A stretch of DNA of 64,000 bases from positions 1 through 64,000 of the forward strand of contig JACRBQ010000004.1 of NCBI GenBank assembly GCA_016213135.1, given 5' to 3'. Position numbers and translations under genes: made by a program. Numbering within the stretch: the stretch's first letter is position 1; each line of letters begins with the position of its first letter. Under the pieces are notes generated by a model, which worked only from the letters and a program-made list of their open reading frames with translations, searched no databases and was not told the origin of the DNA. Below, in pieces: positions 24,474-33,731 of the stretch. Origin of the DNA: Chloroflexota bacterium. GTDB lineage: Bacteria > Chloroflexota > Anaerolineae > Anaerolineales > VGOW01.

Positions 24474-24931
24474 AATTGACGGTTAGTTCTCTGAGACATA
24501 TCGCCGTGTTTGTTCCCGATCTGCGGGCGGCTGAACGCTATTACCAAACGGTATTCGATATGGAGTTAATCGGACGCGAGGCTGAACTTGCGGACGGCCT
24601 GTGGTATACGCTTCCCTTCGACAAAGGTTGGGGCGAGGCAGAAGCGGCTGGTATTGAGCTAGGCATGCTCGCTCTTCGTAAGGATGAGTTCGTTCTGGCC
24701 TTGTTCAGAGGCGATGCTCCTCCGGGACAGATCTATGTGATTGGCCTTGCGATGCCCACGGAGGAGATGGCCAGGGTTCGAGCTCGATTGCCGGAGGAGG
24801 CGCAAGTCAGTGAAGATGCGCCTGATCGCCTTGAATTCCGTGGCCCTTACCAGATCATGTGGCAGATTTCAGTTCCTGGAGACGTATTCCGCACAGCCGG
24901 GGATTTCGCAAACCGTTGGCTCAAGCTTTGA
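24470..24931 (+). CDS. VOC-superfamily (glyoxalase-like) protein
   Basis: 153 residues from GTG 24470, which overlaps the TGA of the cytochrome gene. The N terminus LRHIAVFVPDLRAAERYYQTVFDMEL is the classic first beta-alpha-beta module of the vicinal oxygen chelate fold, with the first metal His. The second half (VIGLAMPTEEMARVRARLPEE ... EFRGPYQIMWQIS) gives the paired module, but the fourth metal ligand, usually Glu in a DPDGN-type motif, is not obvious. Enzymatic activity is uncertain; a binding or resistance role is possible. Confidence 0.75.
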   Translation: MKLTVSSLRHIAVFVPDLRAAERYYQTVFDMELIGREAELADGLWYTLPFDKGWGEAEAAGIELGMLALRKDEFVLALFRGDAPPGQIYVIGLAMPTEEMARVRARLPEEAQVSEDAPDRLEFRGPYQIMWQISVPGDVFRTAGDFANRWLKL

Positions 24932-25033
24932 CTGCCGACTACTTCCCCATAAACCCGTAAAGAATGGTGTAGCACACAAAGACAACCCGGTTCCCCTCAC
25001 TACAGACCCATAATTGCGATTCTGGAGATCCCC

Positions 25034-25642
25034 ATGGCAACCCTCGACATTTCTTTCTTCCAACTCGCCGGAGGCATCCTGTTCTTCGGCTGTATGCTTT
25101 TCATTTATGCTTTCTCGGCGCCCAACTCCAAAGCTTTCTCCGCCTCCGATCCGCTCGAAAAGCTGCAAGCCGTCGCCAGTAATGTGAAGGGCTGGCGGCT
25201 GCATTCCATTTTCTCAGTCCCCACGTTTTTTCTATGGACAATCGGATTGGGGGTGCTGGCCGGGGGGCTATCTGAAACTGCGCCTCGCGGGCTGGCATTC
25301 CTGGCGACCGGATTGAGCTTTGCGGCAGGTGTTTCCTGGTCATTTCTGGCGGCCAAGCGGTTGCGGGTTGGGCGAGAGATAGAGAATCTGATCCGAAACT
25401 ACCCGGCGGAACCCGCACGTACCCATCAGTGGGCTTTCCCAACCTACACGGTAACTACCCTGCTCTCGCTCGCAGCCGGGGGCCTGGCGGTGGCATTGAG
25501 CGGCTTTTGGGTGGGGTGGGTGGCCGCAGGGCTGGCTCTCATTGCATTGCTGGTGGTGTACCCGCTGCGGCGGGATTTGCCGCCGTTTGTCAGCGGGTTT
25601 TTGGCATTGATCTTGGCGATTGGCTTATTGTTCATTGGGTGA
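25034..25642 (+). CDS. Six-helix membrane protein of unknown function
   Basis: 202 residues, with hydrophobic segments at about 8-28, 60-80, 86-105, 133-152, 155-175 and 183-201. A soluble loop (SAPNSKAFSASDPLEKLQAV) follows the first helix. GGAGATCCCC precedes the ATG. I do not recognise the family. Same strand as, but 100 nt from, its neighbours. Confidence 0.65.
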   Translation: MATLDISFFQLAGGILFFGCMLFIYAFSAPNSKAFSASDPLEKLQAVASNVKGWRLHSIFSVPTFFLWTIGLGVLAGGLSETAPRGLAFLATGLSFAAGVSWSFLAAKRLRVGREIENLIRNYPAEPARTHQWAFPTYTVTTLLSLAAGGLAVALSGFWVGWVAAGLALIALLVVYPLRRDLPPFVSGFLALILAIGLLFIG

Positions 25643-25738
25643 ACCGTGCATGTCTTGTCTGCTTCGCCGGAGGCAGTCCGCTGGAAGTCAAGGCAACGGT
25701 GCTGGTCTCAAGAAGTTGAAGGAGATTTTGGAAAAGAA

Positions 25739-26338
25739 ATGAAATGGTTCTACGAACTCGTCTATGGCCGCTTCCGCGCCCCGTGGGACATCGGGCCGCG
25801 CAAGGAACTCGTCGAGTTGGTCGAGTCTGGGCGGATCAAACCGTGCAAGGCGATTGACCTCGGCAGCGGCACAGCCAGCAACGTCGTCTTCCTCGCGCAA
25901 CGCGGCTTCGACGTGACCGGCGTGGACTTCGCGGCGGCGGCCGTCGAACTCGGGCGCAAGCGCGCGGCAGAGGCCGGCGTAAGAGCGGATTTCATCCGCG
26001 ACGACCTCACCGACCTGCGCCACGTCAGCGGCACGTTTGATCTGCTGGTGGACTATGGCACGCTCGACGATCTGTCCCCGCCCAAACGCGACCAGTATTT
26101 ACGGAGCGTTCTACCGCTGACGCATCCGAAGAGTCAGTTCGTGCTCTACTGCTTCGAATGGAAGCCGCGCTGGTGGGAGCGGCCTTTCTTCCACAGCTTC
26201 GCGTGCGAGCCTGGCGAGATCGAGCGCCGTTTCGGGCCGCACTTCGACATTGAGTGTCATTCGAGAAGCGTGGATTACTCGCAGTGGCCGGCAGGGCAGG
26301 CGGTGTATTTGATGACAAGAAAAGGAGAATCAAAATGA
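25739..26338 (+). CDS. Class I SAM-dependent methyltransferase
   Basis: 199 residues from ATG 25739 (AAGGAG at 25718). Motif I is IDLGSGTASNVVFLA, the acidic end of beta-2 is VTGVDFA, and motif post-I is FIRDDLTDL, giving a Rossmann methyltransferase similar to TehB/TPMT-type enzymes. The substrate is unknown. Its stop overlaps the start of a small membrane protein gene, so the two are translated together. Confidence 0.8.
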   Translation: MKWFYELVYGRFRAPWDIGPRKELVELVESGRIKPCKAIDLGSGTASNVVFLAQRGFDVTGVDFAAAAVELGRKRAAEAGVRADFIRDDLTDLRHVSGTFDLLVDYGTLDDLSPPKRDQYLRSVLPLTHPKSQFVLYCFEWKPRWWERPFFHSFACEPGEIERRFGPHFDIECHSRSVDYSQWPAGQAVYLMTRKGESK

Positions 26339-26748
26339 AGCCCTGGTTCACATCACTCAACGGAGCGATCATGCTCTCGGCCGTCGCGTTGCTCTCCATG
26401 TTGGCGCGCACGTTTCTGGATTTCCAGTTCGTCTTCAACGAATTTGCCCCAAGCCCCGGTCAGGCGGGGTTGGCAATATTGGTGATGACTGCCATCTTCG
26501 GCGGGTGGCTGTGGGCGCTGCTCGCGGCTGTGCAGAACAGCCGGGCCGGATTGATCGGGGCGCTGGGCTTCTCGCTGCTTGGGTTCGGAGGTGGTCTGGC
26601 CACAATGTTTGCCTTGTGCCCCTCGCCGTGCCCCACTGCCGGAGGGCTGATGGAGATCGCCAACTGGACGCATCTGATTACCGGCTTGCTGGCGGCGGCC
26701 TCGGTGGGTTTGTATCTCCGGCAGAGCGGCAAAGCGCAAATGGCGTGA
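26335..26748 (+). CDS. Small four-helix membrane protein
   Basis: 137 residues from ATG 26335, with AAAGGAG 8 nt upstream and overlap with the methyltransferase stop. Four hydrophobic segments (about 10-28, 44-65, 72-92 and 112-128). A CPSPCP motif lies between helices 3 and 4. Not recognised. Confidence 0.65.
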   Translation: MKPWFTSLNGAIMLSAVALLSMLARTFLDFQFVFNEFAPSPGQAGLAILVMTAIFGGWLWALLAAVQNSRAGLIGALGFSLLGFGGGLATMFALCPSPCPTAGGLMEIANWTHLITGLLAAASVGLYLRQSGKAQMA

Positions 26749-26776
26749 ATTGAATTGCGGCCGGCGCGGCGCAATC

Positions 26777-26782
26777 TATAAT
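26777..26782 (+). promoter_or_regulatory. -10 box (TATAAT) fixing a leaderless start at 26790
   Basis: TATAAT ends 7 nt before ATG 26790. The earlier in-frame ATG at 26781 overlaps the box itself and so cannot be the start of an mRNA made from it. Confidence 0.6.
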
Positions 26783-26789
26783 GGGGGGC

Positions 26790-29063
26790 ATGAAGCTTCC
26801 CAACCGCGCCCCGCTCGTCGTTCTGTTGGTGGCGCTCGTCGCTCTCTCGCCGGCCGCCGCGTTCTTGTGGCGACACGTCGTCACTCCGTCCGACGGCGCG
26901 CGGCTGGCGCCGGGCCAATCAGTCTGGCGGTCGGAAGGAGTCGCCGTCTCGGTTTTGGAAAATCGTCCCGGTGGTCTGCAATCGGGAGATGTGGTGGTGG
27001 CGGTCGAGGGCCGGAGCATCGAAGCCTGGGTGCGGCTGATGCTGGATCCCGGCGCGGCGCGTCCGCGTTGGCAGGAGGGGCAGGGCGTCACGTACACCGT
27101 ACGGCGCGATGGCCGCCTGCAAACGCTGTCCCCTCCGCTGGGGACGTATCCGTGGCAGACTGCGCTCGCGCGTGATTGGAGCACCATCCTCTTCGCGCTG
27201 GCGGCGGAAGTGGTGGCGGGCTACGTTTTTCTGCGGCGGCCCGGAGACGCGGCGGCGCGGCTGTTGTTCCTGTGGGCCTCCTGCATCCTCAGCGCGACCA
27301 CGTGGTCGCTCGGCCTGCGCGTGAGCGATCTGGTGGACGGTATCGGCCTGTTGCTATTCTTGCTTAGCTCGCACGTCGTGTTCGTGTTGTTTTGGATTGC
27401 CGGTGTGCACTTCGCGCTCGTCTTTCCGGTGCGCAGCCCACTGATTGCCGCGCGCCCGCGGGCGCTGCTGTGGATATACGCCGCGCCCTACGCGATCTAC
27501 GCGGCTTATCTGGCGGCCGTGTGGCCGGCGTCCGGCTCGAATGTGCTGGTCTGGTTGGGCCGGTGGGGAACGGTGGAGGCGGTCATTGCCGCGATCTATA
27601 GCGCGTTGCTGCTGGCCGCGTCCGTCCATTCCTACCGCGCCAGCCCCGGCCGCGCCGCCCGGCAGAAAATCCGCTGGGTGTTGTTCGCCGCCCTGCTCTC
27701 CGGCGGCGGTGGATTGGTCGTGAACATTCTGCCGACGATAGTGTTGGGGCATTCATTGATCAGCCCCGGCGTTCTGGGGTTGTTGCTGCTGCCGTTTCCG
27801 TTGGCCATCGCCGTCGCTATCATGCGCCACCACCTGTTCGAAATCGAAACCCTCCTCAACCGCGCGATGGTGTACGGCGCGCTCACGGCCGGCACGATGG
27901 GAATCTACGTGCTTCTCGTAGGGTATCTCGGCGATCTGTTGCAGGCGCGCGACCGTTCGGTTATTGCCTTCCTCACCACCGGGCTGGTGGCCGTGCTCTT
28001 CCAACCCATGCGTGAACGCCTCCAACGCGCCGTCAACCGTTTGATGTACGGCGAGCGCGACGATCCGTATGCGGTGCTGTCGCGGCTCGGCCAGCAGTTG
28101 GAATCGACTCTCGCCCCGGACTCGGTTCTGCCCACCATCGTCGAAACCGTAGCCCAGACTCTCAAACTGCCCTATGCCGCGATCTCTTTCGAGGACGCCG
28201 ACTCTCAAACCATTGCCGCCGCTTACGGGTTGCCTCAAGCGGACACCCTCGCCCTGCCTCTCAGATACCAACACGATCTCATCGGCCACCTCCTTGTCGC
28301 CCCGCGCTCGTCGGACGAACCTTTCATCCCCGCCGAGCGCCGCCTGCTCGAAGACATCGCGCGACGAGCCGAAGTCGCCGTGCATAACGTGCGCCTCACC
28401 GCCGAACTGCAGCACTCGCGCGAGCGGCTGGTGACCGCGCGCGAAGAAGAACGCCGCCGCTTGCGCCGCGACCTGCACGACGGGCTTGGCCCCGCCCTGG
28501 CGGCGCAAACGCTGAAGGTCGGCGCGGCCCGCGCCCTTGCTGCCCGCGACCCTGCCGCCGCCGATGCGCTGCTGGCCGGCCTCGAACGCGACATCGACTC
28601 TTCGTTAGCCGACATCCGCCGCCTGGTATACAACCTGCGCCCGCCCGCTCTCGACGAACTGGGACTGGTGGGCGCTATCCGTGAGAGCATCACCCGTTTG
28701 AGCCAGGAGGGCGGTAGCGAGAACCGGCCCCTGCATATTTCGCTCGACGCGCCCGAGCTTTTGCCGCTGCTGCCTGCCGCAGTTGAGGTAGCCGTGTATC
28801 GCATTACGCAAGAGGCATTGGCTAACGCGGTGCGCTATTCGCAGGGGCGGGCCTGTATGGTGCGCCTCAAAGTGGCGGAGTCGCTGCAAGCCATGCAACT
28901 GGAAATCATCGACGATGGAACGGGGCTGCCCGCCGAACGCCACGCCGGGGTGGGCCTGTCGTCGATGCGCGAGCGCGCCGAGGAGCTTGGCGGGACGTGC
29001 GCGATCGAGAATAGGCCCGAAGGGGGAACGCGAGTAGTAGCGCGGTTGCCGATCAATTACTGA
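26790..29063 (+). CDS. Sensor histidine kinase (PDZ-like, 8-TM, GAF-like, HisKA_3/HATPase)
   Basis: 757 residues from ATG 26790. A signal anchor is followed by a PDZ-like extracytoplasmic segment (residues about 30-110, GLQSGDVVVAVEGRSI), then about eight transmembrane helices, a GAF-like region (about 430-540), a coiled segment and the HisKA_3 box RRRLRRDLHDGLGP with phospho-acceptor His. The HATPase has AVYRITQEALANAVRYS (N box), DDGTGLP (G1) and GVGLSSMRERAEELGG (G2). The layout recalls ComP/NarX-type kinases. The NarL-type regulator follows 55 nt later and is the expected partner. The signal is unknown. Confidence 0.9.
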   Translation: MKLPNRAPLVVLLVALVALSPAAAFLWRHVVTPSDGARLAPGQSVWRSEGVAVSVLENRPGGLQSGDVVVAVEGRSIEAWVRLMLDPGAARPRWQEGQGVTYTVRRDGRLQTLSPPLGTYPWQTALARDWSTILFALAAEVVAGYVFLRRPGDAAARLLFLWASCILSATTWSLGLRVSDLVDGIGLLLFLLSSHVVFVLFWIAGVHFALVFPVRSPLIAARPRALLWIYAAPYAIYAAYLAAVWPASGSNVLVWLGRWGTVEAVIAAIYSALLLAASVHSYRASPGRAARQKIRWVLFAALLSGGGGLVVNILPTIVLGHSLISPGVLGLLLLPFPLAIAVAIMRHHLFEIETLLNRAMVYGALTAGTMGIYVLLVGYLGDLLQARDRSVIAFLTTGLVAVLFQPMRERLQRAVNRLMYGERDDPYAVLSRLGQQLESTLAPDSVLPTIVETVAQTLKLPYAAISFEDADSQTIAAAYGLPQADTLALPLRYQHDLIGHLLVAPRSSDEPFIPAERRLLEDIARRAEVAVHNVRLTAELQHSRERLVTAREEERRRLRRDLHDGLGPALAAQTLKVGAARALAARDPAAADALLAGLERDIDSSLADIRRLVYNLRPPALDELGLVGAIRESITRLSQEGGSENRPLHISLDAPELLPLLPAAVEVAVYRITQEALANAVRYSQGRACMVRLKVAESLQAMQLEIIDDGTGLPAERHAGVGLSSMRERAEELGGTCAIENRPEGGTRVVARLPINY

Positions 29064-29118
29064 TTGGCGATTGCTGATTTCTGATTGAGCGCGTTCAATC
29101 AGCAATCACAAATCAACA
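29059..29118. repeat. short-period GATTGCTGATTT repeat with inverted halves
   Basis: CTGATTGGCGATTGCTGATT and AATCAGCAATCACAAATCAA are complementary degenerate repeats filling the kinase-regulator spacer. Confidence 0.65.
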
Positions 29119-29763
29119 ATGGACAAAATCCGCATCCTCATCGCCGACGATCACCCCATCTTTCGAGAGGGGCTGCGCGCGCTGCTGGCCTCCGCGCCCG
29201 AAACCGAACTGGTGGGCGAAGCTACCACGGGAGACGAAGCGGTGGCCCTCGCCAACACACACCAGCCCGATGTCATCATCATGGACATTCAAATGCCGGG
29301 CATCAACGGCATCGAGGCCACACGCCGCATCGTGCGCATGAGCCCCCATATCGGCATCCTCATGGTCACCATGTTCGACGACGATCCGTCGGTGTTTTCG
29401 GCCATGCGCGCCGGAGCGCGCGGGTACATTCTCAAAGGCGCAAAACACGCCGAGATGGTGCGCGCCATTCGCGCCGTGAGCAACGGCGAGGCCATCTTCA
29501 GCCCGACCATCGCCGCCCGCATGATGGAGTTTTTCAGCGGCGCGAGACCGGCGGCGGCTCTGCAAGTCTTCCCCGAGCTGACCGACCGGGAGCGCGAAAT
29601 TCTGGGCTTGATTGCTCAGGGTTTCAAGAATGCCGAGATCGCCGAAAAGCTGGTGCTCAGCGGCAAGACCGTGCGCAACCACGTCAGCAACGTCCTCAGT
29701 AAGTTGCAGGTGGCCGACCGGGCCGAGGCTATCATCCGGGCGCGCGAGGCGGGGATGGGTTAA
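29119..29763 (+). CDS. NarL/FixJ-family response regulator
   Basis: 214 residues. The receiver domain has Asp10/Asp11, phospho-acceptor Asp56 in IIMDIQMPG, and Lys in YILKGA. The C-terminal LuxR-type HTH starts LTDREREILGLIAQGFKNAEIAEKL and ends VRNHVSNVLSKLQVADR. It should be phosphorylated by the upstream kinase and bind DNA as a dimer. Targets cannot be deduced; the operon itself is a plausible one. Confidence 0.93.
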   Translation: MDKIRILIADDHPIFREGLRALLASAPETELVGEATTGDEAVALANTHQPDVIIMDIQMPGINGIEATRRIVRMSPHIGILMVTMFDDDPSVFSAMRAGARGYILKGAKHAEMVRAIRAVSNGEAIFSPTIAARMMEFFSGARPAAALQVFPELTDREREILGLIAQGFKNAEIAEKLVLSGKTVRNHVSNVLSKLQVADRAEAIIRAREAGMG

Positions 29764-29765
29764 CG

Positions 29766-29794
29766 GTAGAGACGTTCCGCTGGAACGTCTCTAC
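29766..29794. repeat. 29-bp perfect palindrome GTAGAGACG...CGTCTCTAC between convergent genes
   Basis: The two 13-base arms are perfectly complementary around a 3-nt loop. The terminal GTAGAGACG is shared with the REP copies at 48-50 kb, but the inner arm is different (TTCC instead of CAAA). The cyclophilin stop codon lies in its end. It may act as a two-way terminator without a T tract. Confidence 0.8.
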
Positions 29795-30534
29795 TTCTCC
29801 TCAATCGTCACGCTCTCAATCGCATCGCCCGCAAAGGTGGGGTTCGTGTTCGGGTCGCGGAGGGTGATGCCGTTCACCACGTCCATGCCGCTGACCACTT
29901 GCCCGAAGATAGTGTAGTCGCTTTCGGACAAGCCATAGGCCCCAAACATGATGAAGAATTGGCTGCCGTTGGTATTCGGTCCGGCATTCGCCATGGCGAC
30001 GACACCGGCTTTGTCGAACGCCAGGTCGTTTTTCTCGTTGACAAACTCATATCCGGGGTCTCCCCCGCCCGTGCCGGTGGGGTCGCCGCCCTGCGCCATA
30101 AACCCTTCCAACACGCGGTGGAACGTGACGCCGTCAAAGTAATGCTGCCGCGCCAGAAACACAAAGCTGTTCACCGTGATGGGCGCTTTATCGGCGTAAA
30201 GCTGAACGACGAACTCGCCGCCCTTCGCCATTTTGAACGTGGCCGTGTATTGTTTCGCTGGGTCAATCGTCATCGGCGGCGCGGAGGCATATTGCTTGGT
30301 GCCCACCAGCGCGGGCGCAGCCGCGTTGCCCCCGCCGGCCGCGGCCACCGTTGGCGCAGCCGACGGAGTAGTGGATGCCGCCTTCGGCTGCGAGGCGGTA
30401 TACCACACAATCGCGCCGAGGATGATCACCGCCGCGCCCACCATCAGCCAGCTTGCGGGCACGGGGTTGTTGGGCTTGCCGCCGCCCCCCGCCCCGCCTT
30501 TGTTCTTCCATGCTTGTTTGCGTTTATTCGACAT
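29791..30534 (-). CDS. Membrane-anchored cyclophilin-type peptidyl-prolyl isomerase
   Basis: 247 residues. A basic N terminus (KRKQAWKNKGG) and one transmembrane helix (about 28-45) are followed by an Ala/Pro-rich linker and a cyclophilin domain from about residue 95. Signatures: FHRVLEGFMAQGGDPTGTGGGDPGYEF and AMANAGPNTNGSQFFIM. Catalytic Arg and the FMAQ/QFFI positions are kept, so it should be active, folding proteins outside the membrane. AAGGAG before the ATG. It follows selB by 13 nt and is probably in its operon. Confidence 0.92.
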   Translation of the reverse strand: MSNKRKQAWKNKGGAGGGGKPNNPVPASWLMVGAAVIILGAIVWYTASQPKAASTTPSAAPTVAAAGGGNAAAPALVGTKQYASAPPMTIDPAKQYTATFKMAKGGEFVVQLYADKAPITVNSFVFLARQHYFDGVTFHRVLEGFMAQGGDPTGTGGGDPGYEFVNEKNDLAFDKAGVVAMANAGPNTNGSQFFIMFGAYGLSESDYTIFGQVVSGMDVVNGITLRDPNTNPTFAGDAIESVTIEEK

Positions 30535-30547
30535 GATGTCTCCTTGA

Positions 30548-32440
30548 TTATTTCAACACTCGTTCATCACCGCGCCGCAGTGTGACGCCCACCGCGTCGG
30601 TGTGCTCCAAAAAAGCCAGCGCGTATTTGCGCGAAGTGCCGAACAGGTCGCGGAATTGGGCGACGGTGAGCGAGCCGTTGGCACGAATGTGATCGCGCAC
30701 GGCTTTCAACGTCGTCTCGTAAGTCTCGCGCAGAAACAGCACCTCCGGCGACACCGGCACCAGTTCGCCCCGCTCCACCAACACGGCCAGCACCTCGTCG
30801 CCCACCGACGCGGCGGCCTCCTTCACCGACGGGGTGTTGCGCGGGTCGCGCCGGAACACAGCGAGCAACGACTCCGCGCCGGCCTGCTGCGCGGGCGTCA
30901 GCCGCACTTCGTGCGTTGCCAGCCGCACCAACGCCCCGGCCTCGGCCACCCGCCCCCCGGCCACAATGCGGGTCAGCACAGCGTTGAACACTTTGGGCGA
31001 GAGCTTGAGCCGGCTCTTGAGTTCCTCGCGCGGCAGTCCGGCCCGCAGCGGGTGCGCGGCGTGATGCGCCGATAAAATTTCCACGGTGGATTGGGTGAAA
31101 CGGGCCACCGCCGCACGCGAGGCCACCAGCGATCCGGGCAACGGCGGTGAGGCTTCGGAATCCAAAGTCACCAGATCGCCAGTGGCCGCCGCCTCGGCCA
31201 CCGCCTCACCCGCGGCGGCGGCATCCAACCCCGACTTTGCCACCGCCGCCGATAGCAGCCCCGGCCCCAGCGCTTCCACCGCTTGCAACAACACCTCGGC
31301 GGGCGAGCCGCGCAGCAGCGTTTCTAAATGGCTCACGGTGGCCGCGTCGCTGCGCTTATGCCGTTGGCGCGGGTGTGGGTCCACAATTACGCCGCCGCCG
31401 AGCGTAGTTCCGGGCGAAGGCCGACGCAGGATGAAACGGTCGCCTTTGGCGGCCACCACCGGCGCGGTGAGCGCCAGTTGCAGCCAGCCCGTGTCGCCCG
31501 GCTGCAGGGCCTCGCCCGCCAACACCCGCACCCGGGCCACTCTTTCGGCGGCCCCCACAAACAGCTTCACTTCGGCATGATGTTTCAGCGGCGCTTCGGC
31601 GTCGGTCAAATGGCGGAACTGCACATCGAGCAAGCCGGTGGCCTTGAGTGTGCCGGAATGCCCCAGCACGTCGCCGCGCTGAACGTCGGCCACTTGCAGG
31701 CCGGTGAGGTTGACCGCCACGCGGCTGCCCGGCACGGCAACGTCCACTTTGGTTTTGTGCGTTTGCAGACCGCGCACACGGGCGGGCCGGTCGGCGGGCA
31801 ATACGCTGACCTCGTCGCCCACCGCCAACGAACCGTCGAGCAGCGTGCCGGTCACCACGGTGCCGAACCCGGCGATGGTGAACACCCGGTCAATGGGCAA
31901 ACGCGGGCGACCGTGGTCGGGCCGGGCTGGTCGGGCGGCGAGGCAAGTTGCCAGGGCGATCCTGAGCCCTTCCAGTCCCTGCCCGGTGCGGGCCGACACG
32001 GGCAGGATGGGGGCGGCGGCCAGTGCGGTGCCGCGAGTCAGTTGTGATATATCATTGGACACCAGTTCGAGCCACTCCGACGAGTCGGCCAAGTCTGCTT
32101 TGGTGAGAGCAATGACGCCGCTGTTGATTTGCAGCAGATCGAGGATGGCGAGGTGCTCGCGCGTTTGCGGCATCACGCCCTCGTCGGCGGCGACGACGAA
32201 CAGCGCGGCGTCGATGCCGCCCACCCCGGCCAACATGTTTTCGATGAAGTCGCGGTGGCCCGGCACGTCAATCACGCCCACCGGTTCGCCATTGGGCAAC
32301 GTGAACCACGCGAAGCCGAGATCGATGGTCATCTCGCGCTCGCGCTCTTCTTTCAATCGGTCGGGGTGAATGCCGGTGAGGGCTTGCACCAGCGTGGATT
32401 TGCCGTGATCCACGTGGCCGGCGGTGCCAATGACACGCAT
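30548..32440 (-). CDS. selB: Selenocysteine-specific translation elongation factor SelB
   Basis: 630 residues. The GTPase domain has G1 GHVDHGKST (residues 8-16), G3 DVPGH and G4 TKAD. Three EF-Tu-like barrels run to about residue 370, and winged-helix repeats form the C-terminal 250 residues (LPREELKSRLKLSPKVFNAVL; TVAQFRDLFGTSRKYALAFLEH). This is the SelB layout, not EF-Tu or a plain GTPase. It delivers Sec-tRNA to UGA codons through the SECIS hairpin. selA, selC and selD are not in the window. It ties in with the selenium-hydroxylase genes at the left end. Confidence 0.93.
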   Translation of the reverse strand: MRVIGTAGHVDHGKSTLVQALTGIHPDRLKEEREREMTIDLGFAWFTLPNGEPVGVIDVPGHRDFIENMLAGVGGIDAALFVVAADEGVMPQTREHLAILDLLQINSGVIALTKADLADSSEWLELVSNDISQLTRGTALAAAPILPVSARTGQGLEGLRIALATCLAARPARPDHGRPRLPIDRVFTIAGFGTVVTGTLLDGSLAVGDEVSVLPADRPARVRGLQTHKTKVDVAVPGSRVAVNLTGLQVADVQRGDVLGHSGTLKATGLLDVQFRHLTDAEAPLKHHAEVKLFVGAAERVARVRVLAGEALQPGDTGWLQLALTAPVVAAKGDRFILRRPSPGTTLGGGVIVDPHPRQRHKRSDAATVSHLETLLRGSPAEVLLQAVEALGPGLLSAAVAKSGLDAAAAGEAVAEAAATGDLVTLDSEASPPLPGSLVASRAAVARFTQSTVEILSAHHAAHPLRAGLPREELKSRLKLSPKVFNAVLTRIVAGGRVAEAGALVRLATHEVRLTPAQQAGAESLLAVFRRDPRNTPSVKEAAASVGDEVLAVLVERGELVPVSPEVLFLRETYETTLKAVRDHIRANGSLTVAQFRDLFGTSRKYALAFLEHTDAVGVTLRRGDERVLK

Positions 32441-32467
32441 GAGGGTGTGAGGAATGCGGCGCGGGCG

Positions 32468-33646
32468 TTATCGCACTTTGGTCAGGGTCTGATCGTACTC
32501 GGCCAACAACTCGCGCACGACGTTGAAGAGGGATTGCAGGCGGGCCTGATCGAGGGCTTGCAAGGCGCGCAAGGTTTCGCGCAAGTCGGGCACTTCGTCT
32601 TCCACCACGGTCACGCGCTCGGCCAGTTTAGCCGATTGGCGGTCATGGTCGCGCCACTGCTCGTCGCGCAGCAGCATGTGGGTCGTCCACCGTTTCTGCT
32701 CGTCGGCCAAAAAGGCGGCCCACTCCTGCTTGAAGCGCTCGTCGGTGAGGCGTTGGATTTCGGCGGCCTCGGCAATGCGCCGCTCGATGCGCTCGAAGTT
32801 GACGTACGATTCCTCGATGGCCTTCTTCATCTGGCGGTGGGTTTCGCTGTACGTTTCCATGCGGCGGCTGAAGTCTTCCGTGTCGCGGATGACGGCTTCG
32901 GCGCGCTGGCGCAGGTCGGCCCACGCGCGGTCGCGCTCGGCGGTGGTCATGGCCTGAGTTTCCATCCACGCCATTTGGCTCAGGCGGCGATCGTTTTCCA
33001 GCGTGAGCATTTCGCCCACTTTCACGTCGTTGCGGCGCACCAGGTCTTCCAAAATTTCCAACTTGGTGCGGTGCTCGTCGGCCTTCTTGCGCAGGTCGGG
33101 CACTTCGGCTTGCAGGTCGGTCACCCGCTTGGCGTCCTGCCGCCGCCCTTCCTCCAGCGCGGCCGTGGCCCGGATGCGCTCGTCGTCGCGCCGCAGGGCG
33201 TCGCTCACTTTGGTCTGCAAGTCCGTCAGCAGCTTGCTCACCCGGCGCTCTTCCTCTTTGCGCCCCGCCATGTCCTGCTCCAACCGCGGCACGGCATCGA
33301 GCGTCTTTTGCATTTTGCCCAGCTCGCGATTCGCCGCCTCGCGCTCCACCTGCCGCAGCCGATCCTGCTCGCGGTCGGCCTCGGCGCGGCGGGCTTCCAG
33401 CGTTTCAATCTGCTTGTTCACATCGGCCCGCACCTGGTCCAGCATGGTGTTCACCGCCGTCACCCGACCGGCAATCGTCATGGCCTTAGTCAGGTCGCTT
33501 TCCAATTCCTTGATGCGCTGCTGAAGGGCGGTATTTTCGTTTGCCAGCGTCGCCAGGCGCTCGTTGAACACGGCCAGTTTTTGCTGGTCTTTCTGGCGCT
33601 CTTTATCCAGCCAGTCCACGGTTTGGGTGAGTTGGTCGATGTCCAT
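32468..33646 (-). CDS. Long coiled-coil protein of unknown function
   Basis: 392 residues, almost entirely charged helix with heptads (for example LANENTALQQRIKELESDL; RRAEADREQDRLRQVEREA). No transmembrane segment or enzymatic motif. TATAAT at 33684-33679 (minus) and AAGGGA before the ATG give a clear start. It lies 27 nt upstream of selB on the same strand, though a link to selenocysteine is only positional. It might be a structural or scaffold protein. Confidence 0.75.
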   Translation of the reverse strand: MDIDQLTQTVDWLDKERQKDQQKLAVFNERLATLANENTALQQRIKELESDLTKAMTIAGRVTAVNTMLDQVRADVNKQIETLEARRAEADREQDRLRQVEREAANRELGKMQKTLDAVPRLEQDMAGRKEEERRVSKLLTDLQTKVSDALRRDDERIRATAALEEGRRQDAKRVTDLQAEVPDLRKKADEHRTKLEILEDLVRRNDVKVGEMLTLENDRRLSQMAWMETQAMTTAERDRAWADLRQRAEAVIRDTEDFSRRMETYSETHRQMKKAIEESYVNFERIERRIAEAAEIQRLTDERFKQEWAAFLADEQKRWTTHMLLRDEQWRDHDRQSAKLAERVTVVEDEVPDLRETLRALQALDQARLQSLFNVVRELLAEYDQTLTKVR

Positions 33647-33731
33647 AGAGTTTCCCTTAAAAGTGACGGGTGACAGCGATTATAGCCCAGACCGACCGGC
33701 CCGGTCAAAAACTGGTATCATCCTGTGTGCC

